Source: an uncultured bacterium | Lineage (GTDB): Bacteria; Bacteroidota; Ignavibacteria; Kapaibacteriales; UBA2268 | DNA length: 41,489 nucleotides | Assembly (NCBI GenBank): GCA_937875295.1 | Contig: CALLXS010000113.1 | Coordinates: forward strand, 1-41,489 | Reading direction: 5' to 3' | Shown here: piece after piece, positions 18,943-27,362 of the stretch | How positions within the stretch are numbered: position 1 is the first letter of the stretch | How the letters are laid out: each line of letters opens with the position of its first letter | Program-made: the position numbers and the translations under genes | The notes under the pieces: generated by a model | Databases searched by the model: none | Told to the model about the DNA's origin: nothing | What the model saw: only the letters and a program-made list of their open reading frames with translations

Positions 18943-19082
18943 AATTTACAAACAAATTAATTAATAAATAATAAACTTGTAGACGCTTTGTTTTTTTAAT
19001 TGTTATTAAAATTCAAAAGGTTCACTGAAACTTAACATGATGTAAATAATTTCATTATTACAATAAAAATGAATTATTTTAG

Positions 19083-19090
19083 TAATTTTG
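19083..19090 (+). promoter_or_regulatory. candidate -7 element TAATTTTG for the SseB-like gene
   Basis: TAnnTTTG match 36 bases before the ATG at 19127, in the divergent region between the receptor and the SseB-like gene. No clear -33 element. Confidence 0.3.
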
Positions 19091-19126
19091 TATTCAATAA
19101 TTATTTAATTTGAAATAAATATAGAA

Positions 19127-19927
19127 ATGAAATTATTTAATAGCAAAAAAGAAAAGAAAAAAGCAGAAGCAAAAAAGAAAGATCCTAAATATCAAGTAGA
19201 ATTAGGTGAATTAATGAGATTAGCTTCTGAGCAACCAGCACTTAGAGCAATATTTTACGAGCGTTTGTGGAATGAAAATGTATTTGTACTAATTGCTAAT
19301 CAAGGAATTCCTGAAGGCAAATTAGATGATGAAACTGCTAAAAATATTCAAATAATTAAATTGCCCGATGGAAGAGTGCCAGTATTTACTTCTCTTCAGA
19401 GAGTAACTGAGGGCAATAATATTCGGGCTAATATTTCTTATCTTTCAATTAAAGGAGAAAATCTATTTATACAGAATCCGGAATTAAACTATGTGATTAA
19501 TCCTTGGTCAAAATATGGTAAAAACATTACTCCGGAAGAAATAAGCAAAATTGACAAAGGTGAGCATTTATATGATGTAAGCACTTCAAGCAATATTTCT
19601 CCTGAAGATGGAGTACAAATCATTGTCCCAGAGAAATATCCAGCTAAATTAATGGATGATTTAATAGTGCTATATAGAGAATTCCCAGAAGTCGATAGAG
19701 CATATATTGCACTTCTTAAATACAATGATTCCAAAAGATCACCAAATTATGTAGTTTGCTTAATGGTCGACGAATCTTTTGATCATATTTCAACTGAAAC
19801 TGGAATTATTGCTGACAAGCATTTGCTAACCGGACAAATTTTGCAAGTAATGGAATTAACTAAAGAGTCACATTTTTGGAACTTCTTCCGTCATAGAAAA
19901 CCATTTTATAGACGTGATGTAAATTAA
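19127..19927 (+). CDS. SseB-family protein
   Basis: A 266-residue soluble protein. A very lysine-rich start (about 1-20) precedes an SseB N-terminal domain. That domain shows the family pattern of a strand (VFVLIANQGIPEG), a basic-aromatic strand (IIKLPDGRVPVFTS) and the helix-leading LQRV. The second half (about 130-266: EDGVQIIVPEKYPAKLM, VDRAYIALLKYND) fits the SseB C-terminal domain, so both halves are present. SseB was named for enhanced serine sensitivity in E. coli; its molecular role is unclear. The final HFWNFFRHRKPFYRRD is strongly basic and aromatic. A terminator follows, so it is probably a single-gene unit. Confidence 0.75.
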   Translation: MKLFNSKKEKKKAEAKKKDPKYQVELGELMRLASEQPALRAIFYERLWNENVFVLIANQGIPEGKLDDETAKNIQIIKLPDGRVPVFTSLQRVTEGNNIRANISYLSIKGENLFIQNPELNYVINPWSKYGKNITPEEISKIDKGEHLYDVSTSSNISPEDGVQIIVPEKYPAKLMDDLIVLYREFPEVDRAYIALLKYNDSKRSPNYVVCLMVDESFDHISTETGIIADKHLLTGQILQVMELTKESHFWNFFRHRKPFYRRDVN

Positions 19928-19962
19928 TTTCTAAATTTAAATTAATATCTAATTTTTTTAAT

Positions 19963-19991
19963 AAGCGACAATATTAGGCATATTGTCGCTT
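19963..19991 (+). terminator. intrinsic terminator after the SseB-like gene
   Basis: AAGCGACAATA (19963-19973) and TATTGTCGCTT (19981-19991) form an 11-base-pair stem with a seven-base loop, followed by TTAATTTTG. It separates this gene from the truncated signal peptidase. Confidence 0.75.
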
Positions 19992-19999
19992 TAATTTTG
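19992..19999 (+). promoter_or_regulatory. candidate -7 element TAATTTTG before the truncated signal peptidase
   Basis: A TAnnTTTG match immediately after the terminator hairpin and 49 bases before the ATG at 20049. It may only be the terminator's U tract. Confidence 0.2.
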
Positions 20000-20048
20000 T
20001 ATTCATAAAATTGCAACTATTTTATTAAAAATACGAAAGATAATAAAA

Positions 20049-20288
20049 ATGTGGTATTTCATTTTTTCAATTATTACAGCATTTATCATTGCAATTGCTA
20101 TAAATAATTTTGTTATTGTAAAAGCAGAAGTACCTTCAGGTTCTATGGAAAATACAGTAATGACTCATGACCAAATTATTGGTTATCGGTTAGCATACCT
20201 TTTCTCCCAGCCAAAACGTGGCGATATTGTAATGTTTCCTTTCCCAGATGACGAATCTGTTAATTATTTAAATAGAAAAATCAAATAA
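20049..20288 (+). pseudogene. truncated signal peptidase I (LepB, family S26)
   Basis: Only 79 residues remain of an enzyme usually over 180 long. The membrane anchor (residues 1-24) is followed by the catalytic-serine box VPSGSMENTV with Ser32. Then comes the second conserved box, KRGDIVMFPFPDDESVNYL. At the place of the general-base lysine (YIKR in E. coli, YLKR in many) the sequence reads YLNR, so Lys is Asn75. The frame stops four residues later, and the remaining catalytic domain, starting with the GLPGD box, is absent downstream. It therefore cannot be an active peptidase. Skipping one base in the A run at 20276-20280 would open into the next membrane ORF. I read it as a gene remnant; a full lepB should exist elsewhere. 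Confidence 0.8.
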
Positions 20289-20370
20289 TGATAAGAATAT
20301 TTATATTTTTTTATCATTATTTTTCCCAACAATTGGGTATAGCTTATGGAGAGTATGCAATAATAGTGAA

Positions 20371-20583
20371 TTGAAAAATAAATACTCTCCTATTAAAAGA
20401 ATTTGCATTTGGTTCTCGTTGATGCATACTCTTCTTACTATTGCATGGCTAGTCGCTGAATATACTTCAAAAGGAGTAAATTCTCATGAAATAGGAATTA
20501 TATTAACACTATGGGCTGGTGCTGTGTCATTATCAGGAATAATTTTAAAAGTTTATAATATTGAAAAAACAATTTCAAATTAG
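20371..20583 (+). CDS. small membrane protein of unknown function, uncertain start
   Basis: I recognise no family. From TTG 20371 it has 70 residues with two hydrophobic helices (CIWFSLMHTLLTIAWLV and GIILTLWAGAVSLSGIIL). From the first ATG, at 20422, it has 53. The frame is in fact open back to 20272, adding a third hydrophobic segment (IYIFLSLFFPTIGYSLW) but no ATG, so the native start may have been lost or may lie in the preceding signal-peptidase fragment after a frameshift. A small integral membrane protein is likely if expressed. Confidence 0.45.
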   Translation: MKNKYSPIKRICIWFSLMHTLLTIAWLVAEYTSKGVNSHEIGIILTLWAGAVSLSGIILKVYNIEKTISN

Positions 20584-20607
20584 TTTTTTATCTTGATTTA
20601 TATTTGT

Positions 20608-20615
20608 TAAATTTG
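20608..20615 (+). promoter_or_regulatory. candidate -7 element TAAATTTG for the DUF1015 gene
   Basis: TAnnTTTG match 114 bases before the ATG at 20730. The nearest upstream TTG (20593-20595) is too close (12 bases) to be a good -33 element. Confidence 0.25.
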
Positions 20616-20729
20616 TATGCTATTTTGATTTTTTTTAAAAATAGTAAAAATATTCTTTATCTTGAATATTAACTCTCAAATTTGCAAGAAATAACTATAA
20701 TATTAATAAACAATAAATAAAGGAAAGCA

Positions 20730-21974
20730 ATGGCTACATTTCGTCCGTTCAGGGCTTATAGACCAAAACCAGAATTTGCTCAAGAAGTAGCATCTAAACC
20801 TTATGATGTATTAAATTCTGAAGAAGCTCGCAAAGAAGCACAAGGGCATCCAAATTCATTTTTACACGTAGGTAAACCGGAAATTGATTTAGACCCAAAA
20901 ATTGATATTCATTCTCCAGAAGTATATCAAAAAGCTAAAGAGAATTTGCATAAATTAATTGATAATGGAGTAATTGTTCAAGATCCAGATGCATACTTAT
21001 ATGTTTATTCTCAGACTATGGATGGCAGAATCCAATATGGTTTAGTTGGTTGCGCTTCTGTCGAAGAATATTGGAACGACACTATCAAAAAGCACGAAAA
21101 GACTCGCGCTGATAAAGAAGAAGATAGATGTAATCACGTGAGAGTAACTAATTCTCATTCTGGACCAATTTTCTTAACTTATCGCGATATTGATGAAATT
21201 AACAATATCGTTGCAGACGTTGTAAAAAATGCACCTGATAATGATTTAGTTGCCTCTGATGGTATCCGTCATCAATCTTGGGTGATTAGAGATAAGGAAA
21301 TTGCAAAAAAAATTGAAGATAGATTAGCTAAAGTAGATTATTTCTATATTGCTGATGGCCATCACCGCTCAGCTTCTGCAGCAAGAGTCGGTAAAGAGCG
21401 TCGCCAAGCAAATCCAAATCACAAAGGTGATGAAGAATATAACTTCTTCTTAGCTGTGTTATTCCCTGCAAGTCACTTATATATTATGGATTATAATAGA
21501 TTAGTAAAAGATCTAAATGGAAATACAGAAGAACAATTCTTTGAAAAATTAAAAAAAGTTTATTCAGTAAATGAAATAGGATCTGCACAATATAAACCAA
21601 ATGCAAAAGGCGAAATCGGTCTATATATGGACCATAAATGGTATAAATTAACTATTCTACCAGAATTTGCAAACGTTAAAGATCCTGTAGATAGCTTAGA
21701 TGTAGCATTGCTTCAAAATAATATTTTAGCTCCAGTCCTTGGCATAGATGACCCACGCACAAGCAATAGAATTGATTTTGTTGGCGGTATAAGAGGTTTA
21801 GGAGAATTAGAAAAAAGAGTAAATTCTGGAGAAATGAAAGTAGCTTTTGCTATGTATCCAACTTCAATTGAGGAGCTTATGGCTATCGCTGATGCTGGCA
21901 AAATTATGCCTCCAAAGTCTACTTGGTTCGAACCAAAATTACGCGATGGTATGTTTGTCCATTTCTTAGATTAA
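20730..21974 (+). CDS. DUF1015-family protein
   Basis: A 414-residue cytoplasmic protein of the DUF1015 family, found widely in bacteria and often near serine-biosynthesis genes. Seen here are the N-terminal block FRPFRAYRPKPEFAQ followed by VASKPYDVLNSEEAR, the family motif YIADGHHRSASAARVG (about 207-222), and NRIDFVGGIRGLGELE near the end. Length matches the family. The biochemical function is unknown; the conserved Asp-Gly-His-His suggests a nucleotide or metal site, which is inference. AGGA precedes the ATG by about six bases, one of the few Shine-Dalgarno-like sites in the window. No serA or serC is adjacent. A strong terminator follows. Confidence 0.9.
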   Translation: MATFRPFRAYRPKPEFAQEVASKPYDVLNSEEARKEAQGHPNSFLHVGKPEIDLDPKIDIHSPEVYQKAKENLHKLIDNGVIVQDPDAYLYVYSQTMDGRIQYGLVGCASVEEYWNDTIKKHEKTRADKEEDRCNHVRVTNSHSGPIFLTYRDIDEINNIVADVVKNAPDNDLVASDGIRHQSWVIRDKEIAKKIEDRLAKVDYFYIADGHHRSASAARVGKERRQANPNHKGDEEYNFFLAVLFPASHLYIMDYNRLVKDLNGNTEEQFFEKLKKVYSVNEIGSAQYKPNAKGEIGLYMDHKWYKLTILPEFANVKDPVDSLDVALLQNNILAPVLGIDDPRTSNRIDFVGGIRGLGELEKRVNSGEMKVAFAMYPTSIEELMAIADAGKIMPPKSTWFEPKLRDGMFVHFLD

Positions 21975-22021
21975 AATATATAAAATGTAATAATATTTTT
22001 ATAGTATTATTTTAAAAAATT

Positions 22022-22052
22022 AGCCTCCAATTTCATTATCGAATTGGGGGCT
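22022..22052 (+). terminator. intrinsic terminator after the DUF1015 gene
   Basis: AGCCTCCAATT (22022-22032) pairs with AATTGGGGGCT (22042-22052), one G-U pair, nine-base loop, followed by TTATTTTTATT. It lies between convergent genes. Confidence 0.8.
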
Positions 22053-22112
22053 TTATTTTTATTACAAGAAATTATAATTTTTATCGCATTGAAATTTATA
22101 AAAAATCTGTAA

Positions 22113-22751
22113 TTAGCTTAAATCCGACATAATTTGCTGAAAAATATCATTAAATTTAACTTTTAATTCATCAATACTAATATTTTTATTTAATTCACTT
22201 TTCATAGAGCAAACAGTTTTCTCTGTGATACCACAAGGAATAATAAAATCAAATTCAGAAATATCATTATTTACATTTAAAGCTAATCCGTGAGAAGTTA
22301 CCCACCTAGAGCAATGCATCCCAATTGCTGCAATTTTACGAGAATCTTCTATCCACACACCTGTCAGGTTAGAAATTCTACTTCCAATTATTCCATATAA
22401 TTTAATTAATTGAATAATAGCTTCTTCTATTTTCCTTAAAAACCAATGCAAATCTTCTTTAAAATTACTTAAATTAATAATTGGATACACTACTAACTGA
22501 CCAGGATTATGCAAAGTAACGTCTCCTCCTCTATCATTTTCATATAGAGCTATTCCATTTGCTTGGAGAAATTCCTTTGTTTTTAGTACATTATTAATAG
22601 TCCCAGATTTACCGATTGTAATCACAGAGGGATGCTCACAAAATACTAAAAACCCATCATTTCTATTTTTCTGCACTTCTTCTACGAGTGCTTTTTGCTT
22701 ATCCCATGCTTGTTTATATTCTATTAAGCCCCAATCAATTGTTTCTATCAT
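22113..22751 (-). CDS. lipB: octanoyltransferase (lipoate biosynthesis)
   Basis: Transfers octanoate from acyl carrier protein to lipoyl domains of 2-oxoacid dehydrogenases and the glycine cleavage system; cytoplasmic. The 212-residue protein shows the full family signature: RGGDVTLHNPGQLVVYP (74-90) with His81, substrate lysine K139 in RKIAAIG, SHGLALNVN with H154, and the catalytic C173 in IPCGI. Length is normal. lipA is not next to it, which is common outside enterobacteria. It is monocistronic and convergent with the DUF1015 gene. Confidence 0.97.
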   Translation of the reverse strand: MIETIDWGLIEYKQAWDKQKALVEEVQKNRNDGFLVFCEHPSVITIGKSGTINNVLKTKEFLQANGIALYENDRGGDVTLHNPGQLVVYPIINLSNFKEDLHWFLRKIEEAIIQLIKLYGIIGSRISNLTGVWIEDSRKIAAIGMHCSRWVTSHGLALNVNNDISEFDFIIPCGITEKTVCSMKSELNKNISIDELKVKFNDIFQQIMSDLS

Positions 22752-23080
22752 TATAGGTAATTAAATAATAATTCTAAGATATGTATTTATACGAAAAATC
22801 GTTTAACTATTAAGGAATAAACGATTTAATATTTTTAGAGACGATTTAAACAAACTAAATATTATTGTTAATTGTAAATGTTTTTCAAATTCGTTTATTT
22901 CTTTGAAAAATGAATTTGGTTAATTTACTATAACCCACTAGATAATATATTTAATCATATAAAAATTAAAGATAAAAATAGATACTATACTTAATATTAA
23001 ATAATAAAAATTTTTAATCATAAAATTCGTTTTATAATGTTTATAAATAAAGAAGCATAAATATAGTAGACTAAATTTTA
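22752..23080. other. 329-base intergenic region with several hairpins
   Basis: Divergent region between lipB and the VWA gene. AAATCGTTTA (22796-22805) and TAAACGATTT (22818-22827) form a perfect stem, and a third ACGATTTAAA lies at 22841-22850. Further on, TTTTTCAAA (22881-22889) can pair with TTTGAAAAA (22902-22910), while the overlapping CAAATTC (22886-22892) can pair with GAATTTG (22912-22918). I see no ORF or RNA gene here. Confidence 0.5.
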
Positions 23081-24079
23081 ATGCCAGAATTTGAATTTAT
23101 AGAACATCTTAATTGGTTGTGGACGATACCAATAATAATATTGCTGTATGTGATTTATAGGTTGCTTCGCAAGAATAAATTAAATAAATTTATCGGAAAG
23201 CAAAATCTAAGCAAATTTCTCTTAAATTATTCAAAACCAAAGGATTATCTAAAGTTTGCATTACTAATTATATCATTAGCATTGCTTATCATTTCATTTG
23301 CTAATCCTCGTGCCGGCACAAAATTAAGCGATGCAAAGCGGGAAGGTATTGACATAGTAATCGGACTAGATATTTCATATTCAATGCTCACAGAAGATAT
23401 AAAACCTAATAGATTAGAGCGAGCAAAGCAATCTATTATTAGGTTGCTCGATAAACTTGATGGCGATAGAGTAGGGCTAATCGTTTTCGCCGGAAGAGCT
23501 AATGTACTATTCCCTCTTACAACTGACTATGCAGCGGCAAAAATGTTTCTATCTACAATTGACCCCGAATTTATAAGCGAGCAAGGAACTGCTATCGGCG
23601 AAGCTATTTCAATTGCAAATGATAAATTTCAAACAGATAAAAAACATAAAAAAGCTCTATTATTGATTAGTGACGGCGAAGACCACGAAGAAAATGCTAT
23701 TAGCGAGGCTGAAAATTCTAAAGAAAAAGGGTTTGTAATTTATACAATCGCAATGGGAACTCCTGAAGGCGGTCCTATACCAATAAATAAAGGTACTTAT
23801 GGCGAATCATATTTAAAAGATGAAGATGGAAATACTGTAATTTCAAAATTAAATCCAAATGCCCTGCAAGATATTGCCCAAGCAGGAGGAGGAATATTTG
23901 TATCGTCGCATAATGCAGAACCAGATTTAGAGCAGTTTATTAATCAAATAGATAAAATGGACAAGCAAGTCTATGAAGCTAAAAAGTATTCTCAATATGA
24001 AAGCAAATATCAATATTTTTTGATTTTGGCTTTTGTTCTATTATTTCTCGAATTAATTATTTCTACTTATAAAAGATAA
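23081..24079 (+). CDS. VWA-domain membrane protein (BatA/BatB-like)
   Basis: A 332-residue inner-membrane protein. Two N-terminal hydrophobic segments (about 12-29 and 58-75) are followed by a von Willebrand A domain (about 90-285) and a C-terminal helix before TYKR, the BatA/BatB layout. The metal-ion-dependent adhesion site is complete: DISYS gives D97, S99 and S101, with the Thr in FPLTTDY and the Asp in LLISDGED. BatA/B proteins of Bacteroidota are linked to aerotolerance and work with MoxR ATPases and TPR partners. No bat neighbours are here; a MoxR gene lies 12 kb away. Confidence 0.85.
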   Translation: MPEFEFIEHLNWLWTIPIIILLYVIYRLLRKNKLNKFIGKQNLSKFLLNYSKPKDYLKFALLIISLALLIISFANPRAGTKLSDAKREGIDIVIGLDISYSMLTEDIKPNRLERAKQSIIRLLDKLDGDRVGLIVFAGRANVLFPLTTDYAAAKMFLSTIDPEFISEQGTAIGEAISIANDKFQTDKKHKKALLLISDGEDHEENAISEAENSKEKGFVIYTIAMGTPEGGPIPINKGTYGESYLKDEDGNTVISKLNPNALQDIAQAGGGIFVSSHNAEPDLEQFINQIDKMDKQVYEAKKYSQYESKYQYFLILAFVLLFLELIISTYKR

Positions 24080-24271
24080 ATCCATATTCTCACTCGCACA
24101 GTGAGCTAAAACGTGGGGAAGGTATTTTGAAATAAATCTTCCAATTAATCATTTTATTTATACTTGTATTTAATGTATTTAATTAGAAATGTGCAAAAAT
24201 AAGCAATCTATTTTTACAATTTCTTTTTTATAAAAGGTATTTAATTCATATTTTTGTAGTTGATTTTTTAT

Positions 24272-24279
24272 TAAGTTTG
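24272..24279 (+). promoter_or_regulatory. candidate -7 element TAAGTTTG before the glycosyltransferase
   Basis: TAnnTTTG match only 14 bases before the GTG at 24294, with TTTG at 24253-24256 (spacer 15). If real, the transcript would be nearly leaderless. Confidence 0.25.
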
Positions 24280-24293
24280 TAGTTGTTAAAAAA

Positions 24294-25646
24294 GTGCCTA
24301 TTAAGAAAGTCCTAATAATCGCATATTATTTTCCACCAATGGGTTTAAGTGGAGTGCAAAGGACACTAAAATTTGCAAAATATTTACCTGAATATGGTTG
24401 GCAACCGGTAGTACTTACCTCATCTCCACGTTCTTTTTATGCTTACGATGAATCTCTGCTTAATGAAATTGACCCTGAAAAAATTCAAATTTATCGTACT
24501 TCTAAAAGCTCAGCCGCACCAAAAAAAGAAATAATTAATAATTATAAAATTTCGAAATTTCGTTCTTATACAGTACAAAAAATTGCAAGGGCTGGATTAC
24601 AAACTATATATCAACCTGATAGTAAAATACGTTGGAAAAAGCCGGCTTTAGAATTAGCCAGAAAAATAATTTCTGAACATAATATTGATGTGATTTATGC
24701 GACAGCTCCTCCATTCACTGATTTTTTAATTGCACATCAATTATCTACTGAATTTAATATCCCATTTGTAGTTGATTATCGTGATGTATGGATAGATAAT
24801 CCATTTCATTTTTTTGCTACTCCATTTCATAAAATGTACAGCGAAAAATTAGAAAAAGAAATCCTCACATACACTAAAAAAGCTATCGTTACTAATCGCA
24901 ACACAAAGGAATTACTCATAAAGAGATATTCTTTTATTAATCACAATGATATTGTAATAATTCCTCATGGTTATGACGAAGCCGATTTTACAGAATTTAG
25001 ACATATCACACCGGATAAATCTTTTTTTACAATTACTCATTCTGGCTTATTCCAAGATAATAGGACGCCAAAATATTTTTTCAAAGCACTTTCTCAATTT
25101 ATAAAAGAAAATCCTGAATCAGCAAATAAAATTAAGGCTAATTTTATTGGTCTAATGCGTCCAGAGCACAATAAATACATAGTAAAATATAACTTGTCTA
25201 AAAATGTGGAGCAATGCGGGTATGTCTCTCATCGAGAAACGATTGAAAAAATAATGCACTCCGATGTCTTATGGCTGATGCTCAATGATACAGTACGCTC
25301 ACCTGGTAAATTATATGAATATTTCGGAGCTAAAAAACCTATTTTAGCTTGTTTGCCCGAAGGCAATATGAAGAAATTAGCCTTAGATACTAAAGCTGCT
25401 ATTTGTACATCGCCAAAAGATGTAAATGCAATAAAAGAAGCTATTAGTAAATTTTATAATTTATGGAAAAATGGAATGCTCCCTATTCCAGATCCTAATT
25501 ATACTGAATCATTTGAAAGATATAAGCTAACGGCAAATCTTTCAAAAGAACTTGCCGCTGCAATAGATATTAATAAATTTGATATTACAAGTAATCAAAT
25601 CGATTTAGTAAATGAATTCGATGCTGAAAATCAAATTGAAAAATAA
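24294..25646 (+). CDS. family-4 (GT-B) glycosyltransferase
   Basis: A 450-residue protein starting at GTG 24294; the very next residues KKVLIIAYYFPPMGLSGVQR are the usual start of this family, which supports the start. The N-terminal acceptor domain carries RTLKFAKYLPEYGWQPVVLT. VDYRDVW and VIIPHGYDEADF lead into the donor half. GKLYEYFGAKKPILA, near residues 342-356, is the usual donor-sugar region. It probably builds a surface or capsular glycan. No other sugar gene is adjacent, so donor and acceptor are unknown. It converges with the following lipoprotein gene, 19 bases away. Confidence 0.88.
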   Translation: MPIKKVLIIAYYFPPMGLSGVQRTLKFAKYLPEYGWQPVVLTSSPRSFYAYDESLLNEIDPEKIQIYRTSKSSAAPKKEIINNYKISKFRSYTVQKIARAGLQTIYQPDSKIRWKKPALELARKIISEHNIDVIYATAPPFTDFLIAHQLSTEFNIPFVVDYRDVWIDNPFHFFATPFHKMYSEKLEKEILTYTKKAIVTNRNTKELLIKRYSFINHNDIVIIPHGYDEADFTEFRHITPDKSFFTITHSGLFQDNRTPKYFFKALSQFIKENPESANKIKANFIGLMRPEHNKYIVKYNLSKNVEQCGYVSHRETIEKIMHSDVLWLMLNDTVRSPGKLYEYFGAKKPILACLPEGNMKKLALDTKAAICTSPKDVNAIKEAISKFYNLWKNGMLPIPDPNYTESFERYKLTANLSKELAAAIDINKFDITSNQIDLVNEFDAENQIEK

Positions 25647-25665
25647 TATAACTTTTTAGAAAAAC

Positions 25666-26409
25666 TTATTTCTTCTTATAATCCCCTATAAGAGTTTTGC
25701 CTTTTGTACAGAACTTGCTTAAATCATTGGCATCTTTGCTTTTAGATGTAAAAATGAAAGCATTTTGGTCAATAATTGTAATAGTCATTTGAGAATTTAA
25801 TTTTACATCAATTGGATTTAATTCTAAATAAATTCTATTGTGCGAAAGCCTTCCATCACCTTGGAATTTACACTCGTTTTTCGGAGATGAAATAGTAATG
25901 GTGAACTCATCTTGGTATTCTCTAGGTTTAATTGTCAATGTATCAGAACCTCTTAAATATGTTCCTTGCACTTCATCAATAGACAATTTATTCGCTTTAT
26001 TAAGTGGATTATCTTTATTCAATTCATCTTGCTGAGTGCCATCAGCATTAAGCAAGGAGATATTTTTATCATTATTAATTAAATAAAATATTGGGTTTTC
26101 TTTTTCGATTTCAATTGTGATAATACCATCTTTAAGATTCCATTTACCTTCTTTAATTGTTGGAAATTTATCTTTCCCAATATTTTGATATTGATACTTA
26201 ATTAATCCATCTGGATCGAAAACCATAAAAATTCTTTGCTTTTGATTATCAGCTAAATTTAAATCTCCATAGTAGAAAGAAGCAGACGGTGTGAGAGATG
26301 GATAATCTCCTTGAGTAAATGCTTTAGAGCTTGCTTCCGGTTGGTCTTGTTTATTATTACAAGCTACCATAATTAAAATAGTAAATAATAATAAGCTAAT
26401 TTTTTTCAT
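25666..26409 (-). CDS. NlpE-like lipoprotein lacking the cysteine pair
   Basis: A 247-residue lipoprotein; the signal peptide ends in MVAC with Cys17. The first half of the mature protein follows the NlpE N-domain pattern: FYYGDLNLADNQKQRIFMVF, then EGKWNLKDGIITI, then FYLINNDKNISLLNADG. In NlpE the corresponding start reads YxGxLPCADC; here the pair is lost (LNLADN). The second half (about 145-247) is beta-rich and unassigned, with two cysteines (about 181 and 233). NlpE senses surface or lipoprotein defects in enterobacteria, but the resemblance here is by eye. It starts 53 bases after queD on the same strand. Confidence 0.55.
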   Translation of the reverse strand: MKKISLLLFTILIMVACNNKQDQPEASSKAFTQGDYPSLTPSASFYYGDLNLADNQKQRIFMVFDPDGLIKYQYQNIGKDKFPTIKEGKWNLKDGIITIEIEKENPIFYLINNDKNISLLNADGTQQDELNKDNPLNKANKLSIDEVQGTYLRGSDTLTIKPREYQDEFTITISSPKNECKFQGDGRLSHNRIYLELNPIDVKLNSQMTITIIDQNAFIFTSKSKDANDLSKFCTKGKTLIGDYKKK

Positions 26410-26462
26410 TGTTATACTTTCTTTATTAAATTAAACTAATTCAATGTAATATTATATTTTTA

Positions 26463-26885
26463 TTAAAGGTTCACAGTTATCTCTGCGAAAGCATCTGGAG
26501 TCTCGTGTAAGCGTATAGACATTGATACTATATTTCCTAATGCTTTAAATTTGGGAATTGCTCTATCAGCAATATAATTAATAATGTTCTCTGAAGTAGA
26601 ATGATACGGAATTACCTCATGTTTAAATCCATTATTTTGAATAAATTCTAAGACTATAGTATCTTTATCATCAACTAAAAAAGAATGATCTAATTTATCA
26701 ATAATTGGTCGCATAATGCTCTCTATATCATAGAAATCGACCATAATTCCATTTATATTTGGGGTACCTATTAAATCAATTCTTAATTTATAAGTATGAC
26801 CGTGAATATTTTTGCATAATCCATTATGAAATGGCAATCTATGCGACATTTCCCAATGAAATTCTTTAGATACTTTTATATTCAT
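26463..26885 (-). CDS. queD: 6-carboxy-5,6,7,8-tetrahydropterin synthase (queuosine pathway)
   Basis: Zinc enzyme of the PTPS family making the second intermediate of 7-deazaguanine (preQ0/queuosine) synthesis from dihydroneopterin triphosphate. The 140 residues contain zinc ligands H15, H28 and H30, the catalytic Cys24 in GLCKNIHGH, LDHSFL, and the closing substrate Glu in LHETPD. The usual xTPTS/W at the end is TPDAF here. It begins 13 bases after the queF stop codon, so the two are one operon. queC and queE are not in the window. Confidence 0.94.
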   Translation of the reverse strand: MNIKVSKEFHWEMSHRLPFHNGLCKNIHGHTYKLRIDLIGTPNINGIMVDFYDIESIMRPIIDKLDHSFLVDDKDTIVLEFIQNNGFKHEVIPYHSTSENIINYIADRAIPKFKALGNIVSMSIRLHETPDAFAEITVNL

Positions 26886-26898
26886 ATTTAATTACTTT

Positions 26899-27237
26899 TT
26901 ATTTTTCGTATTTAGCACAAATTATTGAATGAATACCACCTCGTACAGTCCATTCTGAAGTAATTTCCATCATCTTAGGAGAGCAAACAGCTTTTAAATC
27001 ATCTAATATTTTATTAGTAACTGCTTCATAAAAAATTCCTTGGTTACGGAATTCTAAATAATAATATTTTAGTGATTTAAGTTCTATGCAAATTTCATCT
27101 GGTATATATTTTAGTGTGATTTTCGCAAAATCTGGTAATCCAGTAATTGGGCAAACTGAAGTAAATTCTTCATTAATATGCGTAATGACATAATTATTGT
27201 GAGGTGCCGGGTTTTCAAATGTTTCTATTTCTACCAT
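26899..27237 (-). CDS. queF: NADPH-dependent preQ0 (7-cyano-7-deazaguanine) reductase
   Basis: Reduces the nitrile preQ0 to preQ1, a step towards queuosine in tRNA. It is a compact 112-residue unimodular type. The nucleophile Cys29 lies in TSVCPITGLPDF with Asp36, and the QueF motif is seen as ELKSLKYYYLEFRNQGIFYE (52-71). It is first in an apparent queF-queD-lipoprotein operon. I looked for a preQ1 riboswitch in the leader and saw none; the leader is only about 20-25 bases if the candidate promoter is right. Confidence 0.95.
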   Translation of the reverse strand: MVEIETFENPAPHNNYVITHINEEFTSVCPITGLPDFAKITLKYIPDEICIELKSLKYYYLEFRNQGIFYEAVTNKILDDLKAVCSPKMMEITSEWTVRGGIHSIICAKYEK

Positions 27238-27264
27238 ATTTTAATTATTTGTTCGTTTTTTACA

Positions 27265-27293
27265 AAAGTAATTTCATTTAAAAAACGCAAATA
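27265..27293 (-). promoter_or_regulatory. candidate promoter TTTG-N17-TACTTTTG for queF-queD
   Basis: On the minus strand, TTTG at 27293-27290 and TACTTTTG at 27272-27265 match the Bacteroidota -33/-7 pattern with a 17-base spacer, 27 bases before the queF ATG. Confidence 0.4.
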
Positions 27294-27354
27294 TATGGAA
27301 ATTTATTGTTTTAGATTTAAATTATATTCTAATACTTAATATAACTATATATTT

Positions 27355-27362
27355 TAATTTTG
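27355..27362 (+). promoter_or_regulatory. candidate -7 element TAATTTTG for the beta-barrel gene
   Basis: TAnnTTTG match 118 bases before the ATG at 27481; no -33 TTG at the expected distance. Confidence 0.25.

Noticed and set aside
24089..24105. Hairpin CTCACT-CGCAC-AGTGAG after the VWA gene
   Set aside because: Only six pairs and no U tract follow, so I did not call a terminator.
27238..27300. Possible preQ1 riboswitch in front of queF
   Set aside because: The leader is too short and AT-only to hold the preQ1-I or II core; no C-rich loop or pairing A-tail is seen.
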